Shown in pieces: positions 23,567-31,337 of a stretch of DNA of 32,932 nucleotides. The stretch lies in contig JAJACI010000013.1 of assembly GCA_022601595.1 (NCBI GenBank), forward strand, positions 1-32,932, written 5' to 3'. The notes below the pieces were generated by a model. The model saw only the letters and a program-made list of their open reading frames with translations, was not told where the DNA came from and did no database searches. Source of the stretch: Chlamydiia bacterium (lineage in GTDB: Bacteria > Chlamydiota > Chlamydiia > Chlamydiales > 2-12-FULL-49-11). The first letter of the stretch is position 1. Each line of letters begins with the position of its first letter. Both the position numbers and the translations under genes were made by a program.

Positions 23567-24184
23567 CTATTCTGATTTTGTTTTTTCAAAGGCTTTTTTC
23601 AAGGCGGCATATTGATTGCTCAGGCTTGCGTTGAGAATTCCTTTTTCTGTTTGGATGATGCAACTCCCTTTTTCTACATCTGATCGCTCTTCTATAAGGA
23701 ACATATCAAGGCTTTCAAAAAGCTTTTTAAAGTCATCTTTATGTGCTTCAACGATTTCAATATCACCTTTATGAACAAAAAGCTTGACCTCGTTACTTGT
23801 AGTCACATTTTTAATAACCTGTGTGATGATGTCAACGACAAGCTCAGGATGCTCTTTTAATCCCTCTCCTACAATTCGTTTGGTGGTTTTTAATACTAAC
23901 GGAAGAATGGTGTTTTGCAATTCATGGCGTAGATTCTTGATGCGATCATCAAAATAGAGAATATGCTCATTATAAATTTCCAGCCCTTTGGCATAACCGG
24001 CTTTTTTAGCCTTTTTATGGATGCCTTTTGCGTCGTTATGAGCTTTTTCTATGATTTGCTCAGCTTCTGCTCGTGCTGCATTGAGCATCTCTTTTGCATC
24101 GATTACAGCAGAAACAGTCTCTTTTTTTAAGATCTTGTCTCCTGTATGGATTTTTAGGTCTTCTTTTATGGTGAACAGGTGCAT
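23567..24184 (-). CDS. sctL: Type III secretion stator protein SctL
   Basis: The 205-residue protein has the SctL/FliH/V-ATPase-E-like plan. An N-terminal Ala/Glu-rich coiled coil (ISA-type heptads, AKEMLNAARAEAEQIIEKA, residues about 31-50) is followed by a globular C-terminal half with VKLFVHKGDIEIVEAH and GSCIIQTEKGILNASL. The GxCIIET-like strand is shared with chlamydial CT561. SctL links the ATPase SctN to the cytosolic sorting platform. It overlaps the upstream CT560-like gene by 19 bases, so translation is probably coupled. Confidence 0.88.
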   Translation of the reverse strand: MHLFTIKEDLKIHTGDKILKKETVSAVIDAKEMLNAARAEAEQIIEKAHNDAKGIHKKAKKAGYAKGLEIYNEHILYFDDRIKNLRHELQNTILPLVLKTTKRIVGEGLKEHPELVVDIITQVIKNVTTSNEVKLFVHKGDIEIVEAHKDDFKKLFESLDMFLIEERSDVEKGSCIIQTEKGILNASLSNQYAALKKAFEKTKSE

Positions 24185-25017
24185 AAAAATCTCCAGGTAG
24201 TAAGGCTGTCATTTTCCCATCCGCGATAGTTAGCGGCTAAATGGGCTTGTTGTTTTAAAAGTGCATTTATATTGTCGCTCATCTGCTTTGGCAGGAAGTA
24301 GGTAAAGAAAAAATGATATTGTACAGGTGCATCTTTTATCGCTTGGGCAAAACGATATTTACCTCTCTCTTCTATTAAAGTATAAAGCATTTGCTTATCA
24401 CCTTTGTAGCTGGCTAAATTCATTGAGGTGAGTGGCGAGAGGTTATCTTTTCCGCTGAGGAGATTCATAAAAGCAATTTGCTCTTTATCAAAAGCTTTTT
24501 GTAATTCCTTAAGGGTAGCTCGTGAGATGATTTTTTTTACTTCTAATACTACATCTATTAATCCTAGAAAATGTACTACTTTGGAAAGCGGAACTCCTGT
24601 ATCGGAAAGTAATTCTAAAATGGGATGAAAAGGAATGATGCCAGGTGGAGGGAACGCAGGTAATGCTTTTTTGAAGAGCATGCCCAGTACAAATGCAGAG
24701 AAAGCTTCTGTCTCATACTCTTTGTAAATGGTATCTGGACCTGTAAGATCTACCTGCTTATATTTAGGAAAAGCTGTCACATAAAAGAGCTTTTCTTTTA
24801 CAGGAAGCTTATCTAGGTAATGCTTAAAATGAGAGATATCTACCCGTTTCACTATTTTTTGAGTAGTCATAGGAACCTGTAGCGTCTTTTGGGGGAACGC
24901 AGGGCTCTCTATATTCTCTCTCGCTCGAGTGGATAGGTAGGAGATAAGATGAGCTTTTTTTTCAGGCTCTAATAATGATAACTTTTCATTGAGAGCTAAA
25001 AAATTCAACAAGGTCAT
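24166..25017 (-). CDS. CT560-like type III secretion protein (possible SctK)
   Basis: The 283-residue protein lies between sctJ and sctL, exactly where chlamydiae carry the CT560 gene, which has been proposed to be a divergent SctK sorting-platform component. It has no membrane segment or signal peptide. Notable stretches are PAFPPPGIIPFHPILELLSD (about 150) and a Leu/Lys-rich helical C-terminal half. Identification rests on position and length more than on a motif I can point to. It starts 2 bases downstream of the sctJ stop and overlaps sctL by 19 bases. Confidence 0.7.
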   Translation of the reverse strand: MTLLNFLALNEKLSLLEPEKKAHLISYLSTRARENIESPAFPQKTLQVPMTTQKIVKRVDISHFKHYLDKLPVKEKLFYVTAFPKYKQVDLTGPDTIYKEYETEAFSAFVLGMLFKKALPAFPPPGIIPFHPILELLSDTGVPLSKVVHFLGLIDVVLEVKKIISRATLKELQKAFDKEQIAFMNLLSGKDNLSPLTSMNLASYKGDKQMLYTLIEERGKYRFAQAIKDAPVQYHFFFTYFLPKQMSDNINALLKQQAHLAANYRGWENDSLTTWRFLCTCSP

Positions 25018-25019
25018 AG

Positions 25020-25952
25020 CTACTCCTTGTTATTACCCTCTGCGGGCATTTCATTAACCGGTAAAGCTTTTTGAATTTTGCTCTGATATGGCGCTGGACT
25101 AAAGATCCTTCCAAATCCGCCATTTGCTTTTACTACAGGGTACATCTTCCAAATTACCCATCCCAGCAGCAGAGCAAAGACGATGGTTATAGCTGTTAGG
25201 AGAAAGAAAAAGAGGCGGAATTTGCCTGTTGAATCTTTGTTCATTGTAATGGACCAGATGCGCACCTGCTCATCGGCTTTTGCAAGCGAAGTCTCTTTTA
25301 ATAGATCTACCGGAGATACATCTGTAAATCTTGATTTATCAGATACTACGGTGACATTATCAATGGATAGATCCTGAATGCTTCCTGAAACCAAACGCTT
25401 GATCTTTAATACAAGATGGCTATTTGGGTCATCCATTACCCCTTGATGCTTGACAAAAACGGCGGCCGTAGTGTGCTGCTGCGCAGTCTGATTGAAGGCG
25501 TCCTCTACCGGATTTGGAAAAGAAATTTGTACATCTGCATCAATTACCCCATCAATCATTAAGATTACATTTTGAAGCTGCTGAGCGAGTCCTGATTGAT
25601 ACCGAATGGTTTCCTCTTTGTCCGTTGACATAAAGCCGCTTTTAGCAAAAAGCTCTAAAAGGGTGGTCCCTTTTCTTTGCGGAAGGCCATTTTGATTTAA
25701 TAAAGACATCGCCTCTACACTTTGAGAAGCATCTACTTGAATATTGAATTTGACAATAGAACTTTCCGCTCCTGTGGTAGCTGCTTTTGCAGCAACTTTT
25801 GTAGAATTAATCCCTCGACTTTCGAGAAAAACAACAATAACATTTGCCTCTCTTTCCTCTAAATTATTCAAAATTGTCTCATGTGCGGTGCTACAGGAAG
25901 CGAGAAATACTCCCAAAAAGCAAATAATAATAGGTATAAGGTTTTTACGCAT
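25020..25952 (-). CDS. sctJ: Type III secretion inner-ring lipoprotein SctJ
   Basis: The ATG at 25952 has GGAGTG upstream and yields a proper lipoprotein signal (IIICFLGVFLASC, lipidated Cys at residue 20). An in-frame ATG 33 codons earlier would hide it. The 310-residue protein contains the SctJ ring-building domain with LLNQNGLPQRKGTTLLELFA, RYQSGLAQQLQNVI and an IDGVIDADVQISFPNP segment, then a C-terminal transmembrane helix (about 251-273) and a short cytosolic tail. It forms the inner-membrane ring with SctD. It is first of the T3SS block. Confidence 0.93.
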   Translation of the reverse strand: MRKNLIPIIICFLGVFLASCSTAHETILNNLEEREANVIVVFLESRGINSTKVAAKAATTGAESSIVKFNIQVDASQSVEAMSLLNQNGLPQRKGTTLLELFAKSGFMSTDKEETIRYQSGLAQQLQNVILMIDGVIDADVQISFPNPVEDAFNQTAQQHTTAAVFVKHQGVMDDPNSHLVLKIKRLVSGSIQDLSIDNVTVVSDKSRFTDVSPVDLLKETSLAKADEQVRIWSITMNKDSTGKFRLFFFLLTAITIVFALLLGWVIWKMYPVVKANGGFGRIFSPAPYQSKIQKALPVNEMPAEGNNKE

Positions 25953-26165
25953 AATGATATCACTCCAAAAAACTGCATAGGTAGAGTAGCAGAGTCTTTT
26001 GATAAAAGCTACCCCTAATATTGTAATACCATCTGAGTTACATAATAGCAATCGTATATCCGTTCTTTCTGTAGGGATGAAATAATATAAGAAGAAGTTT
26101 TTAGTGCAAAGTAATATTAATATTTGTATGGTAGAATTTTAAAATTAAACTAGTTAGAGGAAGAG

Positions 26166-26882
26166 ATGAAGAAGAAATTATTAATGGCACTATGTTCATG
26201 TTCCTGTTTTTGTTTAGAGGCAAAGGTGGATAGGTTAGAATATAAAGAACTTTCTGAATGGAGGATGACAGATCATGTGGAGCCTTTTAGTAAATTTTTC
26301 ATGCTTTATAAGCCAAAAAATATAGTTGAGTTAGGTCTTGGTTTTGGAACAGTGAATTTTATTAGAAATTGTGATAAAGTTTTATCGCTAGAATTGGTAG
26401 TTCCTAGGTTTGGAATGAAATGGTTTAATGAATGCACACAATGCTATAAGGATTTTGATACTTGGCAAGGTTCTACTATTGATATTTGTGAAAATTTAGT
26501 TTTGTTAGAAGGGCAGAGGGTTTCTTACCTTTTTGAAAATCCTAGTAAGATTGATTTCTATCTAGAAGAAATAAATAATCTTAGTAACTTGATCTTAGGG
26601 AAGGGTAATATGCTACTTTCTGAAGAAATAGAGGTTATCTTTATTGATTCAGGATTCATATGTAGAGCAGATCTAGTAAATGCTTTTTTTGGTAAGGTTC
26701 CTATTATTGTTGCACATGACACCAATAGCACCAATGGTTTTTATAAAGGGTATGGCTATAGCAGGATTACGGTTCCAGAAGATTATGAAAGGATACACTT
26801 TTCTAAGGGGCAGGGTACCACATTTTTTATTAGAAAAGATTATCAAAATCTTATCCACTCTTTGAACGAATACAAATTATAA
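26166..26882 (+). CDS. Predicted exported SAM-dependent methyltransferase-like protein
   Basis: The 238-residue protein starts with a short signal-like sequence (MKKKLLMALCSCSCFCLEA), preceded by a strong AGAGGAAGAG. A class I methyltransferase-like fold is suggested by IVELGLGFGTVNF (about residues 53-65, the SAM-binding glycine loop), a following acidic LSLELV strand, EVIFIDSG (about 157) and IIVAHDTN (about 178). These are landmarks of Methyltransf_24-type enzymes. The signal contains several cysteines, so a lipoprotein or non-cleaved anchor is possible. It is convergent with the next gene; the two stop codons overlap by 6 bases. The substrate is unknown. Confidence 0.55.
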   Translation: MKKKLLMALCSCSCFCLEAKVDRLEYKELSEWRMTDHVEPFSKFFMLYKPKNIVELGLGFGTVNFIRNCDKVLSLELVVPRFGMKWFNECTQCYKDFDTWQGSTIDICENLVLLEGQRVSYLFENPSKIDFYLEEINNLSNLILGKGNMLLSEEIEVIFIDSGFICRADLVNAFFGKVPIIVAHDTNSTNGFYKGYGYSRITVPEDYERIHFSKGQGTTFFIRKDYQNLIHSLNEYKL

Positions 26883-27521
26883 TTCTTCAACTAACCAAAA
26901 ACCTAGTTGCCTGCCTTCTACCTCTTCATCAATATAAAAAAGAGGCTCTCCTGTTCCATAAAATGGGAGTGCTAGATTAACAGGTCTACAATGACCGTCT
27001 TGAATCTCAGTTACTTTATCTATTTTAGAATAGGTACTGATCAGCGCATATTTAGATCCACTTTGTCTAATATTGTCTATAACTTTATGAATGTTAGCGT
27101 TAGATAGGTGTAAAAGTAAATCCCTGCAAATAATTAGATCGTATTTGTCAATTTTTGATGATACTGCATTCATATAAGAAAAATCTATGTTAGTAGTTTG
27201 GTATTTTGCGATATTGTTATCTATTATTTCTTTAACAATATCCCCACCATGATACGAAATTCCTGTAAGATTTACCTCTTTCATCCAATTGAAGTCTCCG
27301 GAAGGAAGATCTAATATAGTTTTAATGTCATATTCTTTAATGAGTGTGGGTAGAGCTTCTCTAACTTTTGTAGTATAGGCGATCATGGAACCTTTTCCTG
27401 AAACGGTTTCAGGATATCCTCTTGGGAATAGTTTATTCTTATAAATATTTGTAAAAACAGTCTCTAAATCCTTTGCTAAAAGGGAACTGAAAAGAAAAAG
27501 AAGTGCAGGAATTTGTTTCAT
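26877..27521 (-). CDS. Predicted exported SAM-dependent methyltransferase
   Basis: The 214-residue protein has an N-terminal signal sequence (MKQIPALLFLFSSLLA, cleavage after about 16). Class I methyltransferase motifs follow: TILDLPSGDFNW (motif I, SAM loop, about 65-76), YHGGDIV (motif II acidic end), and DLIICRDLLLHLS (motif IV region). The C-terminal beta-hairpin ends GFWLVEEL. It overlaps the upstream glycosyltransferase-like gene by four bases (ATGA), so the pair is co-translated. A glycan or lipid acceptor is plausible from context. Export of a SAM-dependent enzyme is unusual. Confidence 0.65.
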   Translation of the reverse strand: MKQIPALLFLFSSLLAKDLETVFTNIYKNKLFPRGYPETVSGKGSMIAYTTKVREALPTLIKEYDIKTILDLPSGDFNWMKEVNLTGISYHGGDIVKEIIDNNIAKYQTTNIDFSYMNAVSSKIDKYDLIICRDLLLHLSNANIHKVIDNIRQSGSKYALISTYSKIDKVTEIQDGHCRPVNLALPFYGTGEPLFYIDEEVEGRQLGFWLVEEL

Positions 27522-28408
27522 GGGATAGCTCCATAGTTGAAAGTAAAGAATGTTCTCCAGTCAGAATTATTGATGGGAATGTTGTTTTTCTGCAGTAGTA
27601 TACTTACAGGGATTTGTTCCGGGAATGGTGAGTAGAAGGCTATTTTCCCGATAGCAAGCTCATACCACTGATTGAGCATTTTTTGAATAGATGTGTTTTC
27701 AAGGTTAAGGCCAAATATATTTGTTGCATAGTGAGTCATGTTTTCCCATTCAGTATGTGTAATGTGTGTTGCCTCTCTTATGTGTTGATGGCAGTTCTTT
27801 TGAAAGGACCAAAGAGAGTCCCTTAAAAAAACTGGTTTTTGGTCTAGGGATTCCCAAACCTTATCCAAGGGATTTAGTATTTCAATGATGCCATCTAACC
27901 ATAAGATTTTTTTGTAGCCAAGTCTTTGCATTCTGCGGATCATAGCAAGCTTGAAGGCATATGGGACATCATAGAATTGTAGATCTCCTTCAGCTACATT
28001 TGGGTAGCCTCCCACCTGATAAACAAAATCCCCTGTAAATGACTGCTCTTTTAGATTTTCAATACGTGCCTTAATAAAATAAGGGATATCCTTTCCCCGC
28101 TTGGTCCAATTGAAACTAAAGTAGGTACAGATAGCAACTCTTTCTCGGTTATCCCCAAAGGGCACAATGGTTACATCTTTATCGAATTGTCCATCTTTTA
28201 CAAAAGTAAAACTTTTAAATGTTTCTAGGCGGGGCATATAAGGAGGGAATCCTTTCCTATGCCATATTAGAAAGTTGAGATATGGGGAGTTTGAGTGCAG
28301 TAGTTTTTTCTGTAAAGATTTAAAGTCATCAACACTTGGATTTGTATAGTTAATACCGTATAGATGAAGGCAGAATAAGCATAGTATTAGTGTGTATTTT
28401 TTGAACAT
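27518..28408 (-). CDS. Predicted exported glycosyltransferase-like protein
   Basis: The 296-residue protein has a signal peptide (MFKKYTLILCLFCLHLYG, cleavage after about 18). I cannot name a family firmly. A segment RMQRLGYKKILWLDGIIEILNP (about residues 154-175, shown here as KKILWLDG) resembles the strand and acidic loop of GT-A enzymes, where W-L-D-x-D binds the sugar nucleotide, but the second Asp is missing. The acidic-poor core with many aromatics fits a sugar-handling protein. AAAGGTGG precedes the ATG, and a promoter is predicted at 28431-28459. It is first in a two-gene operon with the methyltransferase. Confidence 0.45.
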   Translation of the reverse strand: MFKKYTLILCLFCLHLYGINYTNPSVDDFKSLQKKLLHSNSPYLNFLIWHRKGFPPYMPRLETFKSFTFVKDGQFDKDVTIVPFGDNRERVAICTYFSFNWTKRGKDIPYFIKARIENLKEQSFTGDFVYQVGGYPNVAEGDLQFYDVPYAFKLAMIRRMQRLGYKKILWLDGIIEILNPLDKVWESLDQKPVFLRDSLWSFQKNCHQHIREATHITHTEWENMTHYATNIFGLNLENTSIQKMLNQWYELAIGKIAFYSPFPEQIPVSILLQKNNIPINNSDWRTFFTFNYGAIP

Positions 28409-28430
28409 ATAACCACCTTTATAGAGGTAA

Positions 28431-28459
28431 AAATTAAACTATCTCTCGATAGAAGTCAA
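28431..28459 (-). promoter_or_regulatory. Predicted promoter of the glycosyltransferase-like/methyltransferase pair
   Basis: On the minus strand TTGACT (28459-28454) is followed after 17 bases by TAATTT (28436-28431). It is back to back with the sulfotransferase promoter. Confidence 0.45.
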
Positions 28460-28490
28460 ATGTATTTTTTTGATTTTTTTTAGACTCTTC

Positions 28491-28520
28491 TTGAAAAAAA
28501 TATATAAAGTATTTTATTGT
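28491..28520 (+). promoter_or_regulatory. Predicted promoter of the sulfotransferase pair
   Basis: TTGAAA (28491-28496) is followed after 18 bases by TATTGT (28515-28520), with the ATG at 28538 close behind. If it is used, the alternative TTG start at 28517 would not be transcribed in full. Confidence 0.4.
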
Positions 28521-28537
28521 TTGCATTAGAGGGTTTT

Positions 28538-29287
28538 ATGAGAAAAGTAATACACCTGTTTGTGTGGACATCTTTGGCTAATTTTTTATTCTCCGGACTG
28601 TCTCAGGATAATTCTGTTTCTCTTTTATCATATCCTAGGTCAGGGAATACTTGGTTAAGATATTGTATTGAGGAATTAACTAAAAGGCCAACTACGTGGC
28701 ATGATATGGAAAGCTTAATAGGAAGAGTAGAGTTTTCTGGGAATGAGCCTTTAGGAAAAACCTTTGATCTTGGTTTGGATTATGCAAAGCCATATGTTTA
28801 TAAGCATCATGATATTTATAGTCTAGATGACTCGCCGCTTATACTATTGTTAAGAAATCCAAAGGAATGTGCTTGGGCGCATTGTGTTTGTTATGCTAAT
28901 TTTCTAACAGAGGCAAAAATATATATTGAAAATATTGAGCATTTTGAGGCGTTTAAAGGGGATAAGCTTTTAATTTACTATGAAGATTTGTTGAGTGATC
29001 CTTTCTCTATCTTAGAAAAAGTAGTTTTATTTTTATCAAAAATAACAAAGGAAGATTGTCGTATGCGGGTCAATAACTTCTTAAGGGAGTATCAAAGACA
29101 CAAGCAAAATTCAATAGAGTTTTACGGAATGCATATGAGAGAAGTGGTAACAGCGTCTAAACAAAATTTACTATATTATTCAAAGAATTCTACTCTAGAG
29201 AGTAGAAAAAAGTTTGATAATGAGTTGTATATGGCAAATCCATATTTATGGGATAAATACCTAAGTCGCTATAAAGAAATGGATTAG
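28538..29287 (+). CDS. Predicted exported sulfotransferase 1
   Basis: The ATG at 28538 follows AGAGGG and gives 249 residues with a signal sequence (hydrophobic IHLFVWTSLANFLFSG, residues 5-20). The PAPS-binding 5'-phosphosulfate loop YPRSGNTWLRY (residues 32-42) is near-consensus. The 3'-phosphate segment is RNPKECAWAHC (106-116), in which the usual serine at position 9 is alanine. Such enzymes transfer sulfate from PAPS to sugars or other hydroxyls. The Golgi-type arrangement (N-terminal signal or anchor, then catalytic domain) is like eukaryotic carbohydrate sulfotransferases. It lies 43 bases upstream of a second sulfotransferase. Confidence 0.8.
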   Translation: MRKVIHLFVWTSLANFLFSGLSQDNSVSLLSYPRSGNTWLRYCIEELTKRPTTWHDMESLIGRVEFSGNEPLGKTFDLGLDYAKPYVYKHHDIYSLDDSPLILLLRNPKECAWAHCVCYANFLTEAKIYIENIEHFEAFKGDKLLIYYEDLLSDPFSILEKVVLFLSKITKEDCRMRVNNFLREYQRHKQNSIEFYGMHMREVVTASKQNLLYYSKNSTLESRKKFDNELYMANPYLWDKYLSRYKEMD

Positions 29288-29317
29288 AGTGTGTATTTTA
29301 TCTTAAATACACACTCT
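29286..29317. terminator. Strong hairpin between the two sulfotransferase genes
   Basis: AGAGTGTGTATTT (29286-29298) and AAATACACACTCT (29305-29317) form a perfect 13-bp stem with a 6-base loop. It begins at the stop codon of the first gene. Only a short TTTA follows, so it may attenuate transcription or stabilise mRNA rather than fully terminate; the second gene's AGAGGAG ribosome-binding site lies 4 bases downstream. Confidence 0.6.
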
Positions 29318-29330
29318 TTAAGAGGAGATT

Positions 29331-30089
29331 ATGAAGTATATAAAGTTTTATTGTTTACTGTTGATGTACTTACCATGTTATGCAACAACCGATCTATTTA
29401 TAGTTTCGATTCCAAAGTCAGGGACTCATCTTATAGAGAAGTTTTTTTTACTTCTTGAAGAGAAATGTGTGGGGTATGATTATAAGCAACAGGTTTTTCA
29501 TCCAGGGCTGTCTACGCCAATTTCACGTATATGGGAGGAATCTCTAGAAATCATAGAAACAAGCAAAAGAAAAAAACTTATTTTAAATATTCGAGACTTA
29601 AGAGATTGTTATTGTTCTGCTGTTCCTTTTATAGACAAACTGATGGAAGCTGACCCAAACATTTATTTTTATAATATCATGAAGGGATTTGAAGGTTTTG
29701 ATGAAAAATTAAAGCATTTCCTGAGGGAGGATGTTAAGTTTCCATGGAATTATGTTCCCGTATTTGAAGAGGCGAGAAAGTTTAGTTTGCTGGAGAATGT
29801 TTTTCTTGTTAGGTTTGAAGACCTAATTGGAGAGGATAAAGAAGCGCAACGAAATTTAATAAAAGATCTTATTGATTATTTAGAGGTAGAGTGCTCAGAT
29901 GAAGCGATAACAGAAATACAGGACGATCTATTTGGGCCAGAAAAAGTGTTGAATGGTGAGCTTTATTTTCATGAAGGAAAAACAGGGAAATGGAAAACTA
30001 TGTTTACCGAGGAGCATAAGAGAATGTTTAAGGAACGAGCTGGAGAATATCTTATTTTTTTCGGATATGAAAAGGATAGTAATTGGTAA
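29331..30089 (+). CDS. Predicted exported sulfotransferase 2
   Basis: The 252-residue protein has a signal sequence (hydrophobic IKFYCLLLMYLPCYA, cleavage near residue 18). The 5'-phosphosulfate loop is SIPKSGTHLIEK (26-37) and the 3'-phosphate motif is RDLRDCYCS (88-96), with the conserved serine kept. The C-terminal part (ELYFHEGKTGKWKTMFTEEH) contains the GxxGxWK element that closes the PAPS site in sulfotransferases. AGAGGAG precedes the ATG. Together with its neighbour it forms a pair that is not closely related in sequence, so their acceptors probably differ. Confidence 0.82.
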   Translation: MKYIKFYCLLLMYLPCYATTDLFIVSIPKSGTHLIEKFFLLLEEKCVGYDYKQQVFHPGLSTPISRIWEESLEIIETSKRKKLILNIRDLRDCYCSAVPFIDKLMEADPNIYFYNIMKGFEGFDEKLKHFLREDVKFPWNYVPVFEEARKFSLLENVFLVRFEDLIGEDKEAQRNLIKDLIDYLEVECSDEAITEIQDDLFGPEKVLNGELYFHEGKTGKWKTMFTEEHKRMFKERAGEYLIFFGYEKDSNW

Positions 30090-30334
30090 GATACTCCTAT
30101 GGTTCTTTGAAAAATCGTTAGTTTAATCATTTTCTAGATTTCGTATAGATGATTTTTTTAAAAGAAGTAAGTTTGCAATAACTTGTAAATGTCGGTATTT
30201 AGCAAGTAAGTCTCGTATATCGGAATGGGAATACTGATTATACAGTGTCTTTAAATAGAGGATTACCAAAGTCAATTGTTACAAAATAGTACAATTTTGA
30301 GTTAGATCATCAAATATAGTTATTATCGTTTCAA

Positions 30335-31180
30335 GTGGCGTGTTTTTTTGTGAATGATTCTACTTGCTTTCAAAGGGACTATTTAGATGATGGAGGTATG
30401 GGATTTAGGGCAAAGAGATCAACTACCTTTTTATCAATGCTTTATGGGTTTTGGGGTCCGTGTGTTGATAGAGATCAGTACCTTTATTATCATCGGTTGC
30501 TTGTTAAAGCGTTGAAGGAGGGAGGAAAAGCCCTCGAGCTTTCTTGTGGCAGCGGCCATCTGCTCCTTTCGTTTGTAAAAGAGGGGATGGATGTTAGGGG
30601 GATGGAGGGGTCGGTGGAGCTTTGTAAGTCGCTAAGGGAGCGCGCGGGTAAAGAAGGTTTAAAAGTAGATTTACAGCAGATGAAGCTTGAGACATGTGAG
30701 ATGAAGGGGAAATATCGTTTTATCTATTTAAGCTTAGGTTCTTTCCAGATGTTAGATGATAGAGAGGATGGGAAGGTGCTTCTTTCAAAAATTTTTAGAG
30801 CTCTTGAAGATGGGGGAGCTTTGTCTATTGCATTGTTTCTTCCAGATAGAGACGTTCCATTTGCAGCAGGCAATTGGGTTATTGCCTCGGATAATAAGGA
30901 TAAGAATACAAAATTGAGATATGTGCGGCGGGAGAAAAGTAGCCATGATATCATGGAGCAACTGATTGAGGGGAAGGTTCGTTATGAGACGTGGCTCGGC
31001 AGGGATCTTTTAGAGATGGAGGAGAAGGATTTACATCTTCGCTACTATGGAAAGTATGAGTTTATCTCTTTGTTAAAAGAAACAGGCTTTAAGGATATAG
31101 AGATGCATACTTCCTATCAAGAGCAAGGCGATCCCAAGGAGGGGCTAATGCTTTTTCTTGCTAAAAAAAAGCAGATATAG
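30335..31180 (+). CDS. SAM-dependent methyltransferase (cytosolic)
   Basis: The frame opens at a GTG (30335) without a clear ribosome-binding site. An ATG at 30398, directly after GGAGGT, is the main alternative, so the start is uncertain. Up to 281 residues contain the class I methyltransferase loop ALELSCGSGHLLLSF (about 67-81), an acidic VRGMEGS strand, FIYLSLGSFQMLDD and a DGGALSIALFLPD segment. No signal peptide is seen, in contrast to the enzymes upstream. The substrate is unknown. The TAG stop lies inside the terminus of the family 2 element that follows. The preceding gap (30090-30334) shows no feature I can support. Confidence 0.75.
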   Translation: MACFFVNDSTCFQRDYLDDGGMGFRAKRSTTFLSMLYGFWGPCVDRDQYLYYHRLLVKALKEGGKALELSCGSGHLLLSFVKEGMDVRGMEGSVELCKSLRERAGKEGLKVDLQQMKLETCEMKGKYRFIYLSLGSFQMLDDREDGKVLLSKIFRALEDGGALSIALFLPDRDVPFAAGNWVIASDNKDKNTKLRYVRREKSSHDIMEQLIEGKVRYETWLGRDLLEMEEKDLHLRYYGKYEFISLLKETGFKDIEMHTSYQEQGDPKEGLMLFLAKKKQI

Positions 31181-31332
31181 TCGTTAGCGTTCCTTATGGC
31201 GTACTGTTCAATGAATTTTTGAGGGAATTTTGGGGCGTTTAGCGAGCTAATATTATAAATATTAGTGAGATGCATTTATCAAAAAGCTACAAAAATTCGC
31301 TTAGTGCGTCATAAGGAACGCTAACGACTATA
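31176..31332. repeat. Family 2 MITE-like element, 157 bp
   Basis: The terminal inverted repeats are about 29 bp with two mismatches. The left end begins TATAGTCGTTAGCGTTCCTT and the right end finishes AAGGAACGCTAACGACTATA. The interior matches the copy at 15648-15804 in reverse orientation. It has no coding capacity. The left end supplies the TAG stop codon of the methyltransferase gene. A family 1 hairpin begins 6 bases after the right end. Confidence 0.9.
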
Positions 31333-31337
31333 TAAAA

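Noticed and set aside
25953-26051. Upstream in-frame start for sctJ adding 33 residues
   Set aside because: It would bury the lipoprotein signal; the ATG at 25952 has a good ribosome-binding site and yields the lipobox LASC.
30090-30334. Possible RNA gene in the gap before the methyltransferase
   Set aside because: No tRNA-like cloverleaf, strong terminator or conserved motif could be recognised; it looks like plain AT-rich spacer.
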